Shown here one piece after another: positions 41,342 to 52,233 of a stretch of DNA of 64,000 nt. The DNA is from Amycolatopsis sp. EV170708-02-1. GTDB taxonomy: Bacteria > Actinomycetota > Actinomycetes > Mycobacteriales > Pseudonocardiaceae. The position numbers were made by a program, and so were the translations under genes. The stretch covers positions 1,054,001 to 1,118,000 of the forward strand of contig NZ_CP092497.1 of assembly GCF_022479115.1 (NCBI RefSeq). The letters are read 5' to 3'. Below the pieces are notes generated by a model. It did not search any database. It was not told the DNA's origin and worked only from the letters and a program-made list of their open reading frames with translations. Positions within the stretch are counted from its first letter, which is position 1, and each line of letters starts with the position of its first letter.

Positions 41342-42226
41342 TCACGGCAGCGACATGATCTCGGACGCGGAGAACATCCGTTCCGGATCGCGGTCGGCGA
41401 AGTAGCCGCCCACGCTGGTGGCGAGTTCTTCGGGGGTCCAGGTGCCGTTGGCGGTGTCGAACCGCTGTTCCACCGACGGTGGCCGCATCAGCGCGACCAT
41501 CCCGCCGTAGACGAGGAACACCTGGCCGTTGACGCGATCGGCGTCCGGCGAGCAGAGGAAGGACACGAACGGCGCGACGTGGTCCACCGAAAGCGGGTCG
41601 ATCCCCTCCGGCGCGTCGGCGCCGAAGACGCCTTCGGTCATCGCCGTGCGGGCACGCGGGCAGATCGCGTTGGCGCGGACGCCGTAACGGGACAGGCCGC
41701 GCGCGGTGGAGACGGTGAGCGCTGCGATGCCCGCCTTGGCCGCGCCGTAGTTCGGCTGGCCGGGAGCGCCGAGCAGGAACGACTCCGACGCGGTGTTGAC
41801 CACCCGGCCGTACACCGGCGCGCCGTCCACTTTGGACTTGTCGCGCCAGTACGCCCCCGCGTTGCGAGAAAGCAGGAAATGCCCGCGCAGGTGGACGCGG
41901 AGCACCGTGTCCCATTCGTCGTCGGTCATCGAGAAGAGCATCCGGTCGCGCAGCACGCCCGCGTTGTTGACCAGGACGTGCAGCCCGCCGAAGTGGTCGA
42001 CGGCGGCGGTGAGCAGCGCGTCCGCGGTCGAGGACTCCGACACGTCGCCGGTGACCGCGATGGCCTTGCCGCCCTCGGCCTCGATCTCGTCGGCCACCGC
42101 CCGCGCCGCGGCCGACACGTCGTTGACCACCACCGACGCCCCCGCGGCGGCCAGCGCCAGCGCCTCGGCCCGGCCGAGTCCCGCGCCGGCGCCGGTCACG
42201 ATGGCCGTCTTGCCGTCCAAACTCAC
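41342..42226 (-). CDS. hsd4A: Short-chain dehydrogenase, Hsd4A-like (steroid side-chain oxidation)
   Basis: A 294-residue SDR beginning at GTG 42226, with AAGGAGG at 8 bases. TGAGAGLGRAEALALAAAG is the cofactor motif, LVNNAGVLRDRMLFSMTDDEWD the central motif, and NTASESFLLGAPGQPNYGAAKAG holds the Y-x3-K. The C-terminal extension (GTWTPEELATSVGGYFADRDP) is that of the multifunctional-enzyme dehydrogenases related to Rv3502c, which oxidise 3-hydroxyacyl-CoA of the sterol side chain. A KstR-like box lies about 30 bp upstream. Confidence 0.88.
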   Translation of the reverse strand: MSLDGKTAIVTGAGAGLGRAEALALAAAGASVVVNDVSAAARAVADEIEAEGGKAIAVTGDVSESSTADALLTAAVDHFGGLHVLVNNAGVLRDRMLFSMTDDEWDTVLRVHLRGHFLLSRNAGAYWRDKSKVDGAPVYGRVVNTASESFLLGAPGQPNYGAAKAGIAALTVSTARGLSRYGVRANAICPRARTAMTEGVFGADAPEGIDPLSVDHVAPFVSFLCSPDADRVNGQVFLVYGGMVALMRPPSVEQRFDTANGTWTPEELATSVGGYFADRDPERMFSASEIMSLP

Positions 42227-42255
42227 TCCGGGCCTCCTTGTCTCTTCCCACACAC

Positions 42256-42269
42256 TAGAATCTGTTCTT
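42256..42269. promoter_or_regulatory. KstR-like operator upstream of hsd4A and the mce4 genes
   Basis: TAGAATCTGTTCTT fits the KstR palindrome TAGAAC-NN-GTTCTA with two mismatches. It lies 30 bp before the hsd4A start, just after the fdxD stop. KstR is the TetR-family repressor of cholesterol genes in mycobacteria and rhodococci. Confidence 0.6.
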
Positions 42270-42297
42270 GCTCGATGCAAGCGGCAAATAAACGGTG

Positions 42298-42489
42298 CTA
42301 ACCGCGTATGAGCAGGGCGTTTTTCGGACAGCTCGCCACGGCTTGAGTAACACGTTCTACCTGATTCTGCGGAACTTCGTCCGACGCGAGGACAAGCTCC
42401 TCGTCGTCGTCGAGATCGAAGACCTCGGGCGCGAAGCCGACACAGATCGCGTTCGCCTCGCAGAGCGAGCGGTCGACGTCGATCTCCAT
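42298..42489 (-). CDS. fdxD: Ferredoxin, 3Fe-4S type (FdxD-like)
   Basis: A 63-residue ferredoxin starting at ATG 42489 with GAGGAGGG upstream. Cluster ligands: Cys in RSLCEANAICVGFAPEVF (C-x5-C spacing, with Ala/Asn where a 4Fe-4S protein would have further Cys) and the terminal VASCPKNAL. It matches Rv3503c in position between hsd4A and fadE26. Such ferredoxins feed electrons to P450 enzymes or related oxygenases. A KstR-like sequence occurs inside its coding region. Confidence 0.9.
   Translation of the reverse strand: MEIDVDRSLCEANAICVGFAPEVFDLDDDEELVLASDEVPQNQVERVTQAVASCPKNALLIRG
42346..42359. promoter_or_regulatory. KstR-like sequence inside fdxD
   Basis: AGTAACACGTTCTA matches the core AACACGTTCTA of the KstR consensus exactly and differs mainly at its first bases. 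Lying within the fdxD coding sequence, it is less certain than the neighbouring intergenic boxes. Confidence 0.4.
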
Positions 42490-42520
42490 ATTCCCTCCTC
42501 GCCGCCATACCTGGTACAAC

Positions 42521-42534
42521 TAGAACAGGTTCTA
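42521..42534. promoter_or_regulatory. KstR operator between fdxD and fadE26
   Basis: TAGAACAGGTTCTA is a perfect match to the KstR palindrome (TAGAAC-NN-GTTCTA). It is centred in the divergent region, 32 bp before the fdxD start and 59 bp before fadE26, so one repressor could control both directions. Confidence 0.85.
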
Positions 42535-42592
42535 CCTTAGCGCCGCGAGCGGCCATGGCACCAGTAACGAGCACCGACGGCAGAGGTGACGG

Positions 42593-43774
42593 ATGCGGAT
42601 CGACTACACGCCGGAGCAGCGGGCACTGGCAGGCGAACTCCGGGAGTACTTCGCCGGGCTGATGACCCCGGAACGCCGCGAAGCCCTCGCAGGCGACGGC
42701 GGCGAATACGGCAACGGCCTGGTGTACAAGGAGATCGTTCGCGACCTCGGCAGTTCGGGCTGGCTCGCGATCGGCTGGCCCCGCGAGTACGGCGGGCAGG
42801 ACCGGCCGATGCTCGACCAGCTCATCTTCACCGACGAGGCGGCCGCGGCCGGGGTGCCCGTCCCGTTCCTCACGGTGAACACCGTCGGGCCGACCATCAT
42901 GCGCTACGGCACCGAAGAACAGAAGGCGTTCTACCTGCCGAAGATCGCCGCGGGTGAGCTGCATTTCGCGATCGGCTACTCCGAGCCGGGCGCGGGCACC
43001 GACCTGGCGGCCCTGCGCACCCGCGCGATCCGCGACGGCGACGACTACGTCATCAACGGCCAGAAGATGTGGACGAGCCTGATCGAATACGCCGACTACA
43101 TCTGGCTGGCCGCCCGCACCGACCCCGAGGCGCATCGGCACAAGGGCCTGAGCATGCTGATCGTGCCGACCTCGGCCCCCGGTTTCTCCTGGACGAAGGT
43201 GCACACCGTCGCCGGCCCGGGCACGAGCGCGACCTACTACGACGACGTCCGCGTCCCGGTGACCTCCCGGGTCGCCGGGGAGAACGAGGGCTGGCCGCTC
43301 ATCACGAACCAGCTCAACCACGAGCGGGTCGCGCTGACCTCGGCCGCGCCGATCCAGACGTCGCTGCGCGAGGTGCGGACCTGGGCGCAGACCACGAAGC
43401 TGCCCGACGGCACCCGCGTCGCCGACCAGCCGTGGGTGCGGCTGCACCTGGCGCGGATCCACACGCACGCCGAGTACCTCAAACTGCGGAACTGGCGGAT
43501 CGCCTGGGCCGCCGCGAGCAGCGAGCTGGGCCCCGAAGAGGCGTCGGCGACCAAGGTGTTCGGCACGGAGTTCGCGACCGAGGCCTACCGGCTGATGATG
43601 GAGATCCTCGGCGCGGGCGCGGTGGTCCGCGAGGGCTCCCCCGGCGCCCAGCTGCGCGGCCGGATCGAACGGCTGCACCGCTCGTCGCTGATCCTCACCT
43701 TCGGCGGCGGCGCCAACGAGATCCAGCGGGACATGATCGCCGCGACCGCCCTCGGCCTGCCCGTCACGCGCTAG
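42593..43774 (+). CDS. fadE26: Acyl-CoA dehydrogenase, FadE26-like subunit
   Basis: A 393-residue acyl-CoA dehydrogenase: YTPEQRALAGELREYFAGLM, GYSEPGAGTDLAALRTRA (flavin/substrate motif), GQKMWTS, and the C-terminal RIERLHRSSLILTFGGGANEIQRDMIA. In M. tuberculosis FadE26 pairs with FadE27 as an alpha2-beta2 enzyme (ChsE4-ChsE5) that dehydrogenates steroid side-chain CoA esters. The gene is 9 bp from fadE27 and sits behind a perfect KstR box. Confidence 0.93.
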   Translation: MRIDYTPEQRALAGELREYFAGLMTPERREALAGDGGEYGNGLVYKEIVRDLGSSGWLAIGWPREYGGQDRPMLDQLIFTDEAAAAGVPVPFLTVNTVGPTIMRYGTEEQKAFYLPKIAAGELHFAIGYSEPGAGTDLAALRTRAIRDGDDYVINGQKMWTSLIEYADYIWLAARTDPEAHRHKGLSMLIVPTSAPGFSWTKVHTVAGPGTSATYYDDVRVPVTSRVAGENEGWPLITNQLNHERVALTSAAPIQTSLREVRTWAQTTKLPDGTRVADQPWVRLHLARIHTHAEYLKLRNWRIAWAAASSELGPEEASATKVFGTEFATEAYRLMMEILGAGAVVREGSPGAQLRGRIERLHRSSLILTFGGGANEIQRDMIAATALGLPVTR

Positions 43775-43783
43775 GAGATATCG

Positions 43784-44857
43784 ATGGACTTCACGCTCAC
43801 CGAAGCGCAGCGAGACCTCGCGTCGCTCACGCGCCGGATCCTGACGGACAAGGTCACCCCCGACGTGCTGGGGCCGCACGGTTCCGGCGGCTTCGACGCT
43901 CCACTGTGGACTTCGCTGGCCCAGGCCGGCGTGCTCGACGCCGCCCTTCCGCAGTCGGTCGGCGGTGGCGGCTTCGGACTGCTGGAGCAGTGTTCCGTAC
44001 TCGCCGAGATCGGCCGCGCGGTCGCGCCCGTGCCGTATCTGACGTCGGTGGTCATGGGCGCGGCGGCGGTGGCCGCCTTCGGAGACGGGCGGCTGGCCGA
44101 GCGCTGGATCGTCCCGGTCCTGCGCGGTGACCACGTCCTCGCGGTGGCTCTGCCGGACTACGGCGTGCCGTGCGGGTTCACCGCCGAGGCCGACGGCGAC
44201 GGCTGGCGGCTGACCGGCGCGCAGACCGCGGTGCCGTCGGGCGCGTTCGCGCACGGTTTCCTCGTCGAAGCCGCCATCGACGGCGGGCGTCAGGTGTTCC
44301 TGCTCGACCGCGACGCGGTGACGGTCTCGCCGCAGCGGACCGTCGACCACGCCGACGCGGCACTAGTCGAACTGTCCGGCGCGAAGGCCACGGCCTCGCT
44401 GGGCGACGTCGGCGAATGGCTGCGGCTTCGGGGCACGATCGGTGTCTGCGCGCAGCAGCTCGGCGTCGTCGAACGGGCACTGGAGCTGACCGCGGCGTAC
44501 GCGCGGGAGCGCAAGCAGTTCGGTCATCTGATCGGGAGTTTCCAAGCCGTGCGGCAGCGGCTGGCCGACGCCTACGTCGACGTCGAAGCCGTCCGGCTGA
44601 CGTTGTGGCAGGCCGCCTGGCGGCTGAGCGAAGGACTTCCGGCGGCCGAAGAGGCCGCGACGGCGAAGTTCTGGGCGGCCGAGGCGGGACATCGTGTCGC
44701 GCACACCGCCGTGCACATCCACGGCGGGGTCGGCATCGACGTCGACCACACCCTGCATCGCTACTTCGTCGCGGCGAAGCGGCTCGAGTTCACCTTCGGC
44801 GGGGCGACCGCGCAGCTGAGCGGGCTCGGCGATCTCCTGGCCGCGGATCCGGCATGA
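43784..44857 (+). CDS. fadE27: Acyl-CoA dehydrogenase, FadE27-like subunit
   Basis: A 357-residue partner subunit with the acyl-CoA dehydrogenase fold: FTLTEAQRDLASLTRRIL, GGGGFGLLEQCSVLAEIGRAVAPVPY, YARERKQFGHLIGSFQAVRQRLADAYVDVE and VHIHGGVGIDVDHTLHRYFVAAKRLEF. The central domain is shorter and more divergent than in FadE26, as expected for the second subunit of these heterotetramers. Its stop overlaps the fadD17 start (ATGA), showing translational coupling. Confidence 0.92.
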   Translation: MDFTLTEAQRDLASLTRRILTDKVTPDVLGPHGSGGFDAPLWTSLAQAGVLDAALPQSVGGGGFGLLEQCSVLAEIGRAVAPVPYLTSVVMGAAAVAAFGDGRLAERWIVPVLRGDHVLAVALPDYGVPCGFTAEADGDGWRLTGAQTAVPSGAFAHGFLVEAAIDGGRQVFLLDRDAVTVSPQRTVDHADAALVELSGAKATASLGDVGEWLRLRGTIGVCAQQLGVVERALELTAAYARERKQFGHLIGSFQAVRQRLADAYVDVEAVRLTLWQAAWRLSEGLPAAEEAATAKFWAAEAGHRVAHTAVHIHGGVGIDVDHTLHRYFVAAKRLEFTFGGATAQLSGLGDLLAADPA

Positions 44858-46364
44858 CCCCCACGGTCACGGAACTCCTGCTCGCGCGGGCGGAGGACCA
44901 CTCGACCGGGTTGCTGTTCGAGGACCGGCGCTGGACCTGGGCCGAGCACGTCCGGGCCTGCGCCGGATACGCGGCCGCGCTCACCGGGATCCTGCGTCCC
45001 GGCGGGCATTTCGGGGTGCTCGCGGACAACGTCCCGAGTTCTCGTTCCTGCTCGGCGGTGCGGCGCTCTCGGGACACGTGCTGGTCGGCCTGAACCCGAC
45101 GCGCCGGGGCGCGGCGCTGGCCCGTGATATCGCACTGGCCGACTGCGAGCTGGTGTTCGCTGAGGAAAAGTACCTCCCGCTGCTGTCCGAGGCCGGTGTG
45201 CCGGTGCTGCCGCTGAGCGATCTCGAGCCGGCGCGGGAGGCCGTCGTCCCCGTCGCCGCGAAACCCGAAGACCTGCTCATGCTGATCTTCACCTCCGGCA
45301 CCAGCGGAGACCCGAAGGCCGTCCGGTGCACCCACGGCAAGATCGCCTATCCCGGCGAGATGCTGGCCACCCGGTTCGGTCTGTCCACAGAGGACACCGT
45401 CTACGTGTCGATGCCGATGTTCCACTCCAACGCCGTCATGGCGGGCTGGTCGGTGGGGCTCGCCGCGGGCGCGGGGATCGCGCTGCGACGTCGGTTCTCG
45501 GCCTCCGGTTTCCTGCCGGACGTCCGGCGGTTCGGGGCGACCTACGCCAACTACGTCGGCAAGCCGCTGTCCTATGTGCTCACCACTCCCGCACGGGACG
45601 ACGACGCCGACAATCCGCTGAAACTGGTCTATGGCAACGAAGGCGCGGAAGCCGACCTCTCCGCTTTCGCCACGCGATTCGGCTGTCACGTGGTCGACGC
45701 CTTCGGCTCGACCGAGGGTGGCGTGAACTTCGGCAGGGACGCCACCACCCCGCCCGGTTCGCTCGGCCGTCTGCTCGACGGCGTCGCCGTCCTCCACCCG
45801 GAGACCGGGAAACCCTGTCCCCCGGCGGAATTCGGCGAAGGCGGGAAGCTGCTCAACGCCGCCGAGGCGGTCGGCGAACTGGTCAACACCGGTGGTCCCG
45901 GGTTCTTCGCCGGGTACTACGGCGATCCCGCCGCCGAAGCCGAGCGGATGCGCGACGGGATGTACCACACCGGCGACCTGGCATACCTCGACACGGACGG
46001 CTACTGCTATTTCGCGGGCCGGTTGGGCGATTGGCTGCGCGTCGACGGCGAGAACCTCGGCACCGCCCCGATCGAACGCGCGCTCCTGCGGCATCCCGCC
46101 GTCAGCGAGGCCGCCGTGTACGGCGTCCCGGATCCGCGCGTCGGCGACCAGGTGCTGGCCGCACTGGTCTGCCGGGAGCCGATCGACGCGCACGAGTTCG
46201 CCGCTTTCGTCGCCGCACAAGGAGATCTCGGGCCGAAACAGCGGCCGAAGTTCGTGCGGGTGCTCGAAAGCTTGCCGCGGACGGCGACGCACAAGGTGCT
46301 CAAACGAGAGCTGGCCGCGGACGGCACGACCAACGCCTGGGAAGTCCGCTACCCCCGCGTTTAG
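44854..46364 (+). pseudogene. fadD17: Steroid acyl-CoA ligase, FadD17-like, single-base frameshift
   Basis: ATG 44854 overlaps fadE27. The first 60 codons (MTPTVTELLLARAEDHSTGL to FGVLADNVP) are followed by a break at 45033-45035. Inserting one G gives P-E-F-S-F-L-L-G-G and joins the main frame. That frame has FTSGTSGDPKAVRCTHG, the AFGSTEGG motif, MYHTGDLAYLDTDGYCYFAGRLGDW and TATHKVLKREL. About 503 residues result. FadD17 activates steroids with a shortened side chain. The stop TAG is supplied by the one-armed repeat at 46356. The break is likely a sequencing error. Confidence 0.9.
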
Positions 46365-46379
46365 TCCTCTGAATGCGGT
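46356..46379. repeat. One-armed copy of palindrome family C
   Basis: CGCGTTTAGTCCTCTGAATG plus CGGT, identical to the arms at 18943-19006, with the same preceding CC. The TAG is the stop codon of fadD17. No complementary arm follows within the next 100 bp. Confidence 0.8.
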
Positions 46380-46461
46380 GCTCACCCCGGGGCCGATCCC
46401 AGGGTCGCCACCGGTGATCTTCCCGATGTCCAGGACCGGTTCGCTCCCTAAGTTCGGTGCC

Positions 46462-47559
46462 ATGAAACGAACTTCGCGCCGGATCGGCGTACTGGCGACC
46501 ACTCTCGCCCTGCCCGCCGTCCTCCTCGCACCGTCCGCGTCGGCGTCGCCCGTCCGCTTGAGCCTTCCCGCGCCGACGGGCCCGTTCGCGGTCGGCAGCA
46601 CCGACCTCCACCTGATCGACCATTCCCGCCAGGACCCGTGGGTTCCCGGTACGGCAAGGGAATTGATGGTCACCGTGCGGTACCCGGCGCTGCCGAGCGG
46701 AAAGCCGAAAGCGCCGTACATGGCGCCGGGTGTCGCGAAGGTGGTGGCCGAAGGCGACGCCGTCAAACTGGGGATGCCGCCGGATCGGCTCGACTACCGC
46801 TTCCCCACCCACTCCCGGATCGGCGCGCCCGCGATCGGCGGCAAGCGGCCTGTCGTGCTGTATTCGCCCGGCGGCACGTTGTCGCGTTCGCACGGCACCA
46901 CCCACCAGGAACAGCTCGCGAGCGAGGGCTACGTCGTGGTGGCCATCGACCACACCCACGAAGCGGAAGCGGTGGAGTTCCCCGGCGGCCGTGTCGCGAA
47001 GAAGGCCTTGCCGCCGTCGAGTATCGAGGTGTCGAAGCGCGTGATCGAGACCCGCGTGCAGGACACGCGTTTCGTCCTCGACTCGCTCGGCCTCGCCCGG
47101 GCCGGCATGTTCGGTCACTCCGCCGGCGGGTTCACCGCGGGTGAGACGATGGTGAGCGATCGGCGCATCGTCGCGGGGGCGAACCTGGACGGCAGCATGG
47201 CCCACTCGCAGTCGCAGCGGATCTTCGGCCGCGTCGCCGACGAAGGGCTGGACCGGCCGTTCCTGCTGATGAGCGCCGGCGACCACAGCGCGGCGTCGGA
47301 CGCGTCCTGGCAGGAATTCCAGCGCAATCAGCGCGGCTGGACAGGGGAAACGCGCCTGCCGGACGGTGAGCACTTCAGCTTCACCGATTACCAGACGCTG
47401 TTGCCGCAGCTGGGGAACGCTCCGGCCGCGTTCGTGGGCACCATCGACCCGGCGCGGAGCGTCGCCGTCCAGCGCGCCCGGCTCACGGCGTTCTTCGACG
47501 ACCACCTGCGTCACCGAAGCAGCGACACGACCAAGGTCTCCTTGAGCCAGGCTTCGTAG
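46462..47559 (+). CDS. Secreted alpha/beta hydrolase, platelet-activating factor acetylhydrolase-like
   Basis: A 365-residue exported esterase or lipase. Signal peptide: MKRTSRRIGVLATTLALPAVLLAPSASASP. The mature enzyme shows PVVLYSPGGTLSRSHGT (oxyanion hole), the nucleophile motif GMFGHSAGGFTAGE, AGANLDGSM, and a His in DGEHFSFTDYQ. This order fits the PAF-acetylhydrolase/poly-lipase secreted family common in actinomycetes. Substrate unknown. Its end overlaps the convergent TetR gene by 49 bp. Confidence 0.87.
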   Translation: MKRTSRRIGVLATTLALPAVLLAPSASASPVRLSLPAPTGPFAVGSTDLHLIDHSRQDPWVPGTARELMVTVRYPALPSGKPKAPYMAPGVAKVVAEGDAVKLGMPPDRLDYRFPTHSRIGAPAIGGKRPVVLYSPGGTLSRSHGTTHQEQLASEGYVVVAIDHTHEAEAVEFPGGRVAKKALPPSSIEVSKRVIETRVQDTRFVLDSLGLARAGMFGHSAGGFTAGETMVSDRRIVAGANLDGSMAHSQSQRIFGRVADEGLDRPFLLMSAGDHSAASDASWQEFQRNQRGWTGETRLPDGEHFSFTDYQTLLPQLGNAPAAFVGTIDPARSVAVQRARLTAFFDDHLRHRSSDTTKVSLSQAS

Positions 47560-48116
47560 TCGTCGTGACTCCACCCGGCCTCGGTGACGAGGCTGGTGTG
47601 GACGTCGGCGCTCATCAGGGCGACGGCGATGTCCGTGGCCCTGGGCACCAGGGTGCGGCCGCTCTTCCCGACGCGGTCCATGAGCATCTCGACGCCGAGC
47701 CGGTTGCGCCGCGCGCCCTCCGCCTGGGTCGCGGCGATGTCCGGATCGACGGCGGCACCGGAGCTCAGCATCGCGACGATGTCGCCGCAGCGTTCCCGGA
47801 CTTGGCGGGCGACCGTGGCCAGCAGGCCGAGCAGCGCGACCGGATCCTCGGTCCGCTGCGCCTCGGCGACGACGTCGGGAATCCCGGCCTCGTCGTCGAG
47901 GAGGTCGACGAGACCGCCGAGGACGCCGGCCTTCGAGCCGAAGTGGGCGTAGATGGTCTGAGGGGAGACCCCCGCTTCCTGGGCGATGAGGCGGATCGGC
48001 GTCCGCGCGTACCCACGCTCGGCGAACAGGCCGCGGGCCGCCGTCAGGATCGTGCGCAGCGTCAGCGCCTCACGGCGATCGCGCAACCGGACGATGCCGG
48101 GAAGGTCCGCCGACAT
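47511..48116 (-). CDS. TetR-family transcriptional regulator
   Basis: A 201-residue regulator: helix-turn-helix ILTAARGLFAERGYARTPIRLIAQEAGVSPQTIYAHFGSKAGVL, followed by a helical ligand domain. ATG 48116 follows GAGGAGC. It is divergent from the SnoaL-like gene, and the 63 bp between them hold an operator-like palindrome, so it likely represses itself and its neighbour. Confidence 0.9.
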   Translation of the reverse strand: MSADLPGIVRLRDRREALTLRTILTAARGLFAERGYARTPIRLIAQEAGVSPQTIYAHFGSKAGVLGGLVDLLDDEAGIPDVVAEAQRTEDPVALLGLLATVARQVRERCGDIVAMLSSGAAVDPDIAATQAEGARRNRLGVEMLMDRVGKSGRTLVPRATDIAVALMSADVHTSLVTEAGWSHDDYEAWLKETLVVSLLR

Positions 48117-48132
48117 GTATGCTCCTCGAAAG

Positions 48133-48149
48133 TTGGAACGTTGTTCTAA
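48133..48149. promoter_or_regulatory. Candidate TetR operator
   Basis: TTGGAAC-GTT-GTTCTAA is a near-perfect inverted repeat (one mismatch) between the TetR and SnoaL-like genes. A weaker related sequence, GGATCGTTGTTATA, follows at 48155-48168 next to the ribosome binding site of the SnoaL gene. Confidence 0.65.
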
Positions 48150-48179
48150 CAAATGGATCGTTGTTATAGGAGGATAGCG

Positions 48180-48605
48180 ATGACCACCGAAGAGATCATC
48201 ACCGCACTGGAACGTGCCTGGAACGCGGGCGACGGCGAGGCCTGGGCCGCGAACTTCGCCGAGGACGCGGACTTCGTCGACGTCGTCGGCCGGATCCAGC
48301 GCGGCCGGGCGACGATCGCGCGCGAGAGCCAGAACATCTTCGACACCATCTACCGGGGCAGCACGCTGCGGATCCGCCAGGTGTCGAGCCGCCCGCTCGG
48401 CGGCGGGTTCGACCTCGTGCACACCGCGACCAAGCTGGCCATCCCCGCCGGTCCCCTCGCCGGGGAAGCGCAAGCGGTGCAGACGATGGTCGTCCACGGC
48501 GAGCGGGTCGTCGCGTTCCACAACACGATCCGGGGCGATATCGCGGCGTTCACCGGCCACGACGCGGACCTCGCGGCCCGCTCGCCCCAAGAGTGGGATT
48601 CCTGA
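48180..48605 (+). CDS. SnoaL-like/DUF4440 protein (SgcJ/EcaC type)
   Basis: A 141-residue NTF2-fold protein with TTEEIITALERAWNAGDGEAWAANFAEDADFVDVVGRIQRGRATI and VQTMVVHGERVVAFHNT. ATG 48180 follows AGGAGGATAGCG. This group (SgcJ/EcaC) includes enzymes and accessory proteins of unknown reaction. Regulation by the divergent TetR protein is likely from the shared operator. Confidence 0.86.
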   Translation: MTTEEIITALERAWNAGDGEAWAANFAEDADFVDVVGRIQRGRATIARESQNIFDTIYRGSTLRIRQVSSRPLGGGFDLVHTATKLAIPAGPLAGEAQAVQTMVVHGERVVAFHNTIRGDIAAFTGHDADLAARSPQEWDS

Positions 48606-48633
48606 GCGGCGCCGTTCCCGGCAGACTCACGCT

Positions 48634-49537
48634 GTGACGCGTCTGAGAAAGCACTGGCTCTGGCCGCTCGTGATCAGTGTGCTCGCGCTCGGCGCCTTCG
48701 CCGGGCTCGGCCTGCTGACCCGGGCGGTGCTCGGCTCACGCGGTAACCGCGCTCTGGCGGACACCGGCGAATTCGGGGTGTGGTCGGCGCTGATCGCGGC
48801 GTCGGCGGTGCTCTTCGCCTTCCTGTTCGCGCATGCGATCCCCCTGACGGACTGGCGCCGCGTGGCCGGGATCGCGGTCTGGAAACCGGCTCTGGCGTAT
48901 GGGATCTTCGCGGCGATCCTGTTCGCGTTCCAGTGGAAGACCGTTTCGCCGATCGGGAACCTCAAGCCCACGACGGCGATCGGGGTGTCACGGACGCTGC
49001 TCGCCCTCGGCCTGATCGCGGCGGCGCCCGCGGTGCTGGGCCTGTGGCTCAACCACACCCGGTTGCGCCGGATCTCGCGCGTGTTCGGCGGTGAGGCACG
49101 GGGGCAAGCCGCCGACGTCCTCGGCGAACTCCTCGAATGCAAGCGAGCCAACGGGATCTGTCTCGCCGTACTGGCGCTCATCGTGTCCACGGCAGTCATC
49201 GACGCCGGGGCCCAGCGCCGCGCCTTCCTCGCGACCGGAACACCGAAAGAGGCCTTCCCGCCCGAATCCGTGCTGCTCTACGGCGCGCTGTTCACCGCGA
49301 TCTCGCTCCTGCTCTACGTCCCGGTGTTCCTCGCGTGGAAGACGCGGTGCCTGCGGCTGGTCGACGAGGTTTATCCACTGCCGTCCGACGCGCGGCCCGG
49401 CGAGGACTGGCTCGCCGGACGCGCCCGCCTGACCCAGCTGCTCGGCACCGACGCCACGGTGGGCAAGACCGTCACGGCGGCGTTCGGGATCCTCGCGCCA
49501 CTGGCGGCGAGTGTGCTCAGCGTGGTGCTGCCCGGGC

Positions 49538-49545
<8 letters not shown>
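48634..49545 (+). CDS. Integral membrane protein of unknown function
   Basis: A 303-residue protein from GTG 48634 with about seven hydrophobic helices (PLVISVLALGAFAGLGLL, LIAASAVLFAFLFAHAI, LAYGIFAAILFAF, TLLALGLIAAAPAVLGLWL, LAVLALIVSTAVI, LLYGALFTAISLLLYVPVFLAW and the C-terminal GILAPLAASVLSVVLPGL). No domain is recognised. It is 28 bp after the SnoaL-like gene and overlaps the convergent acetyltransferase stop by 8 bp. Confidence 0.78.
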
Positions 49546-52231
<2,686 letters not shown>

Positions 52232-52233
52232 GT

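Noticed and set aside
41342..44350. 1002-codon leftward frame extending hsd4A far upstream
   Set aside because: Only the part to GTG 42226 is an SDR; the upstream part is antisense to fadE26, fadE27 and fdxD control sequence.
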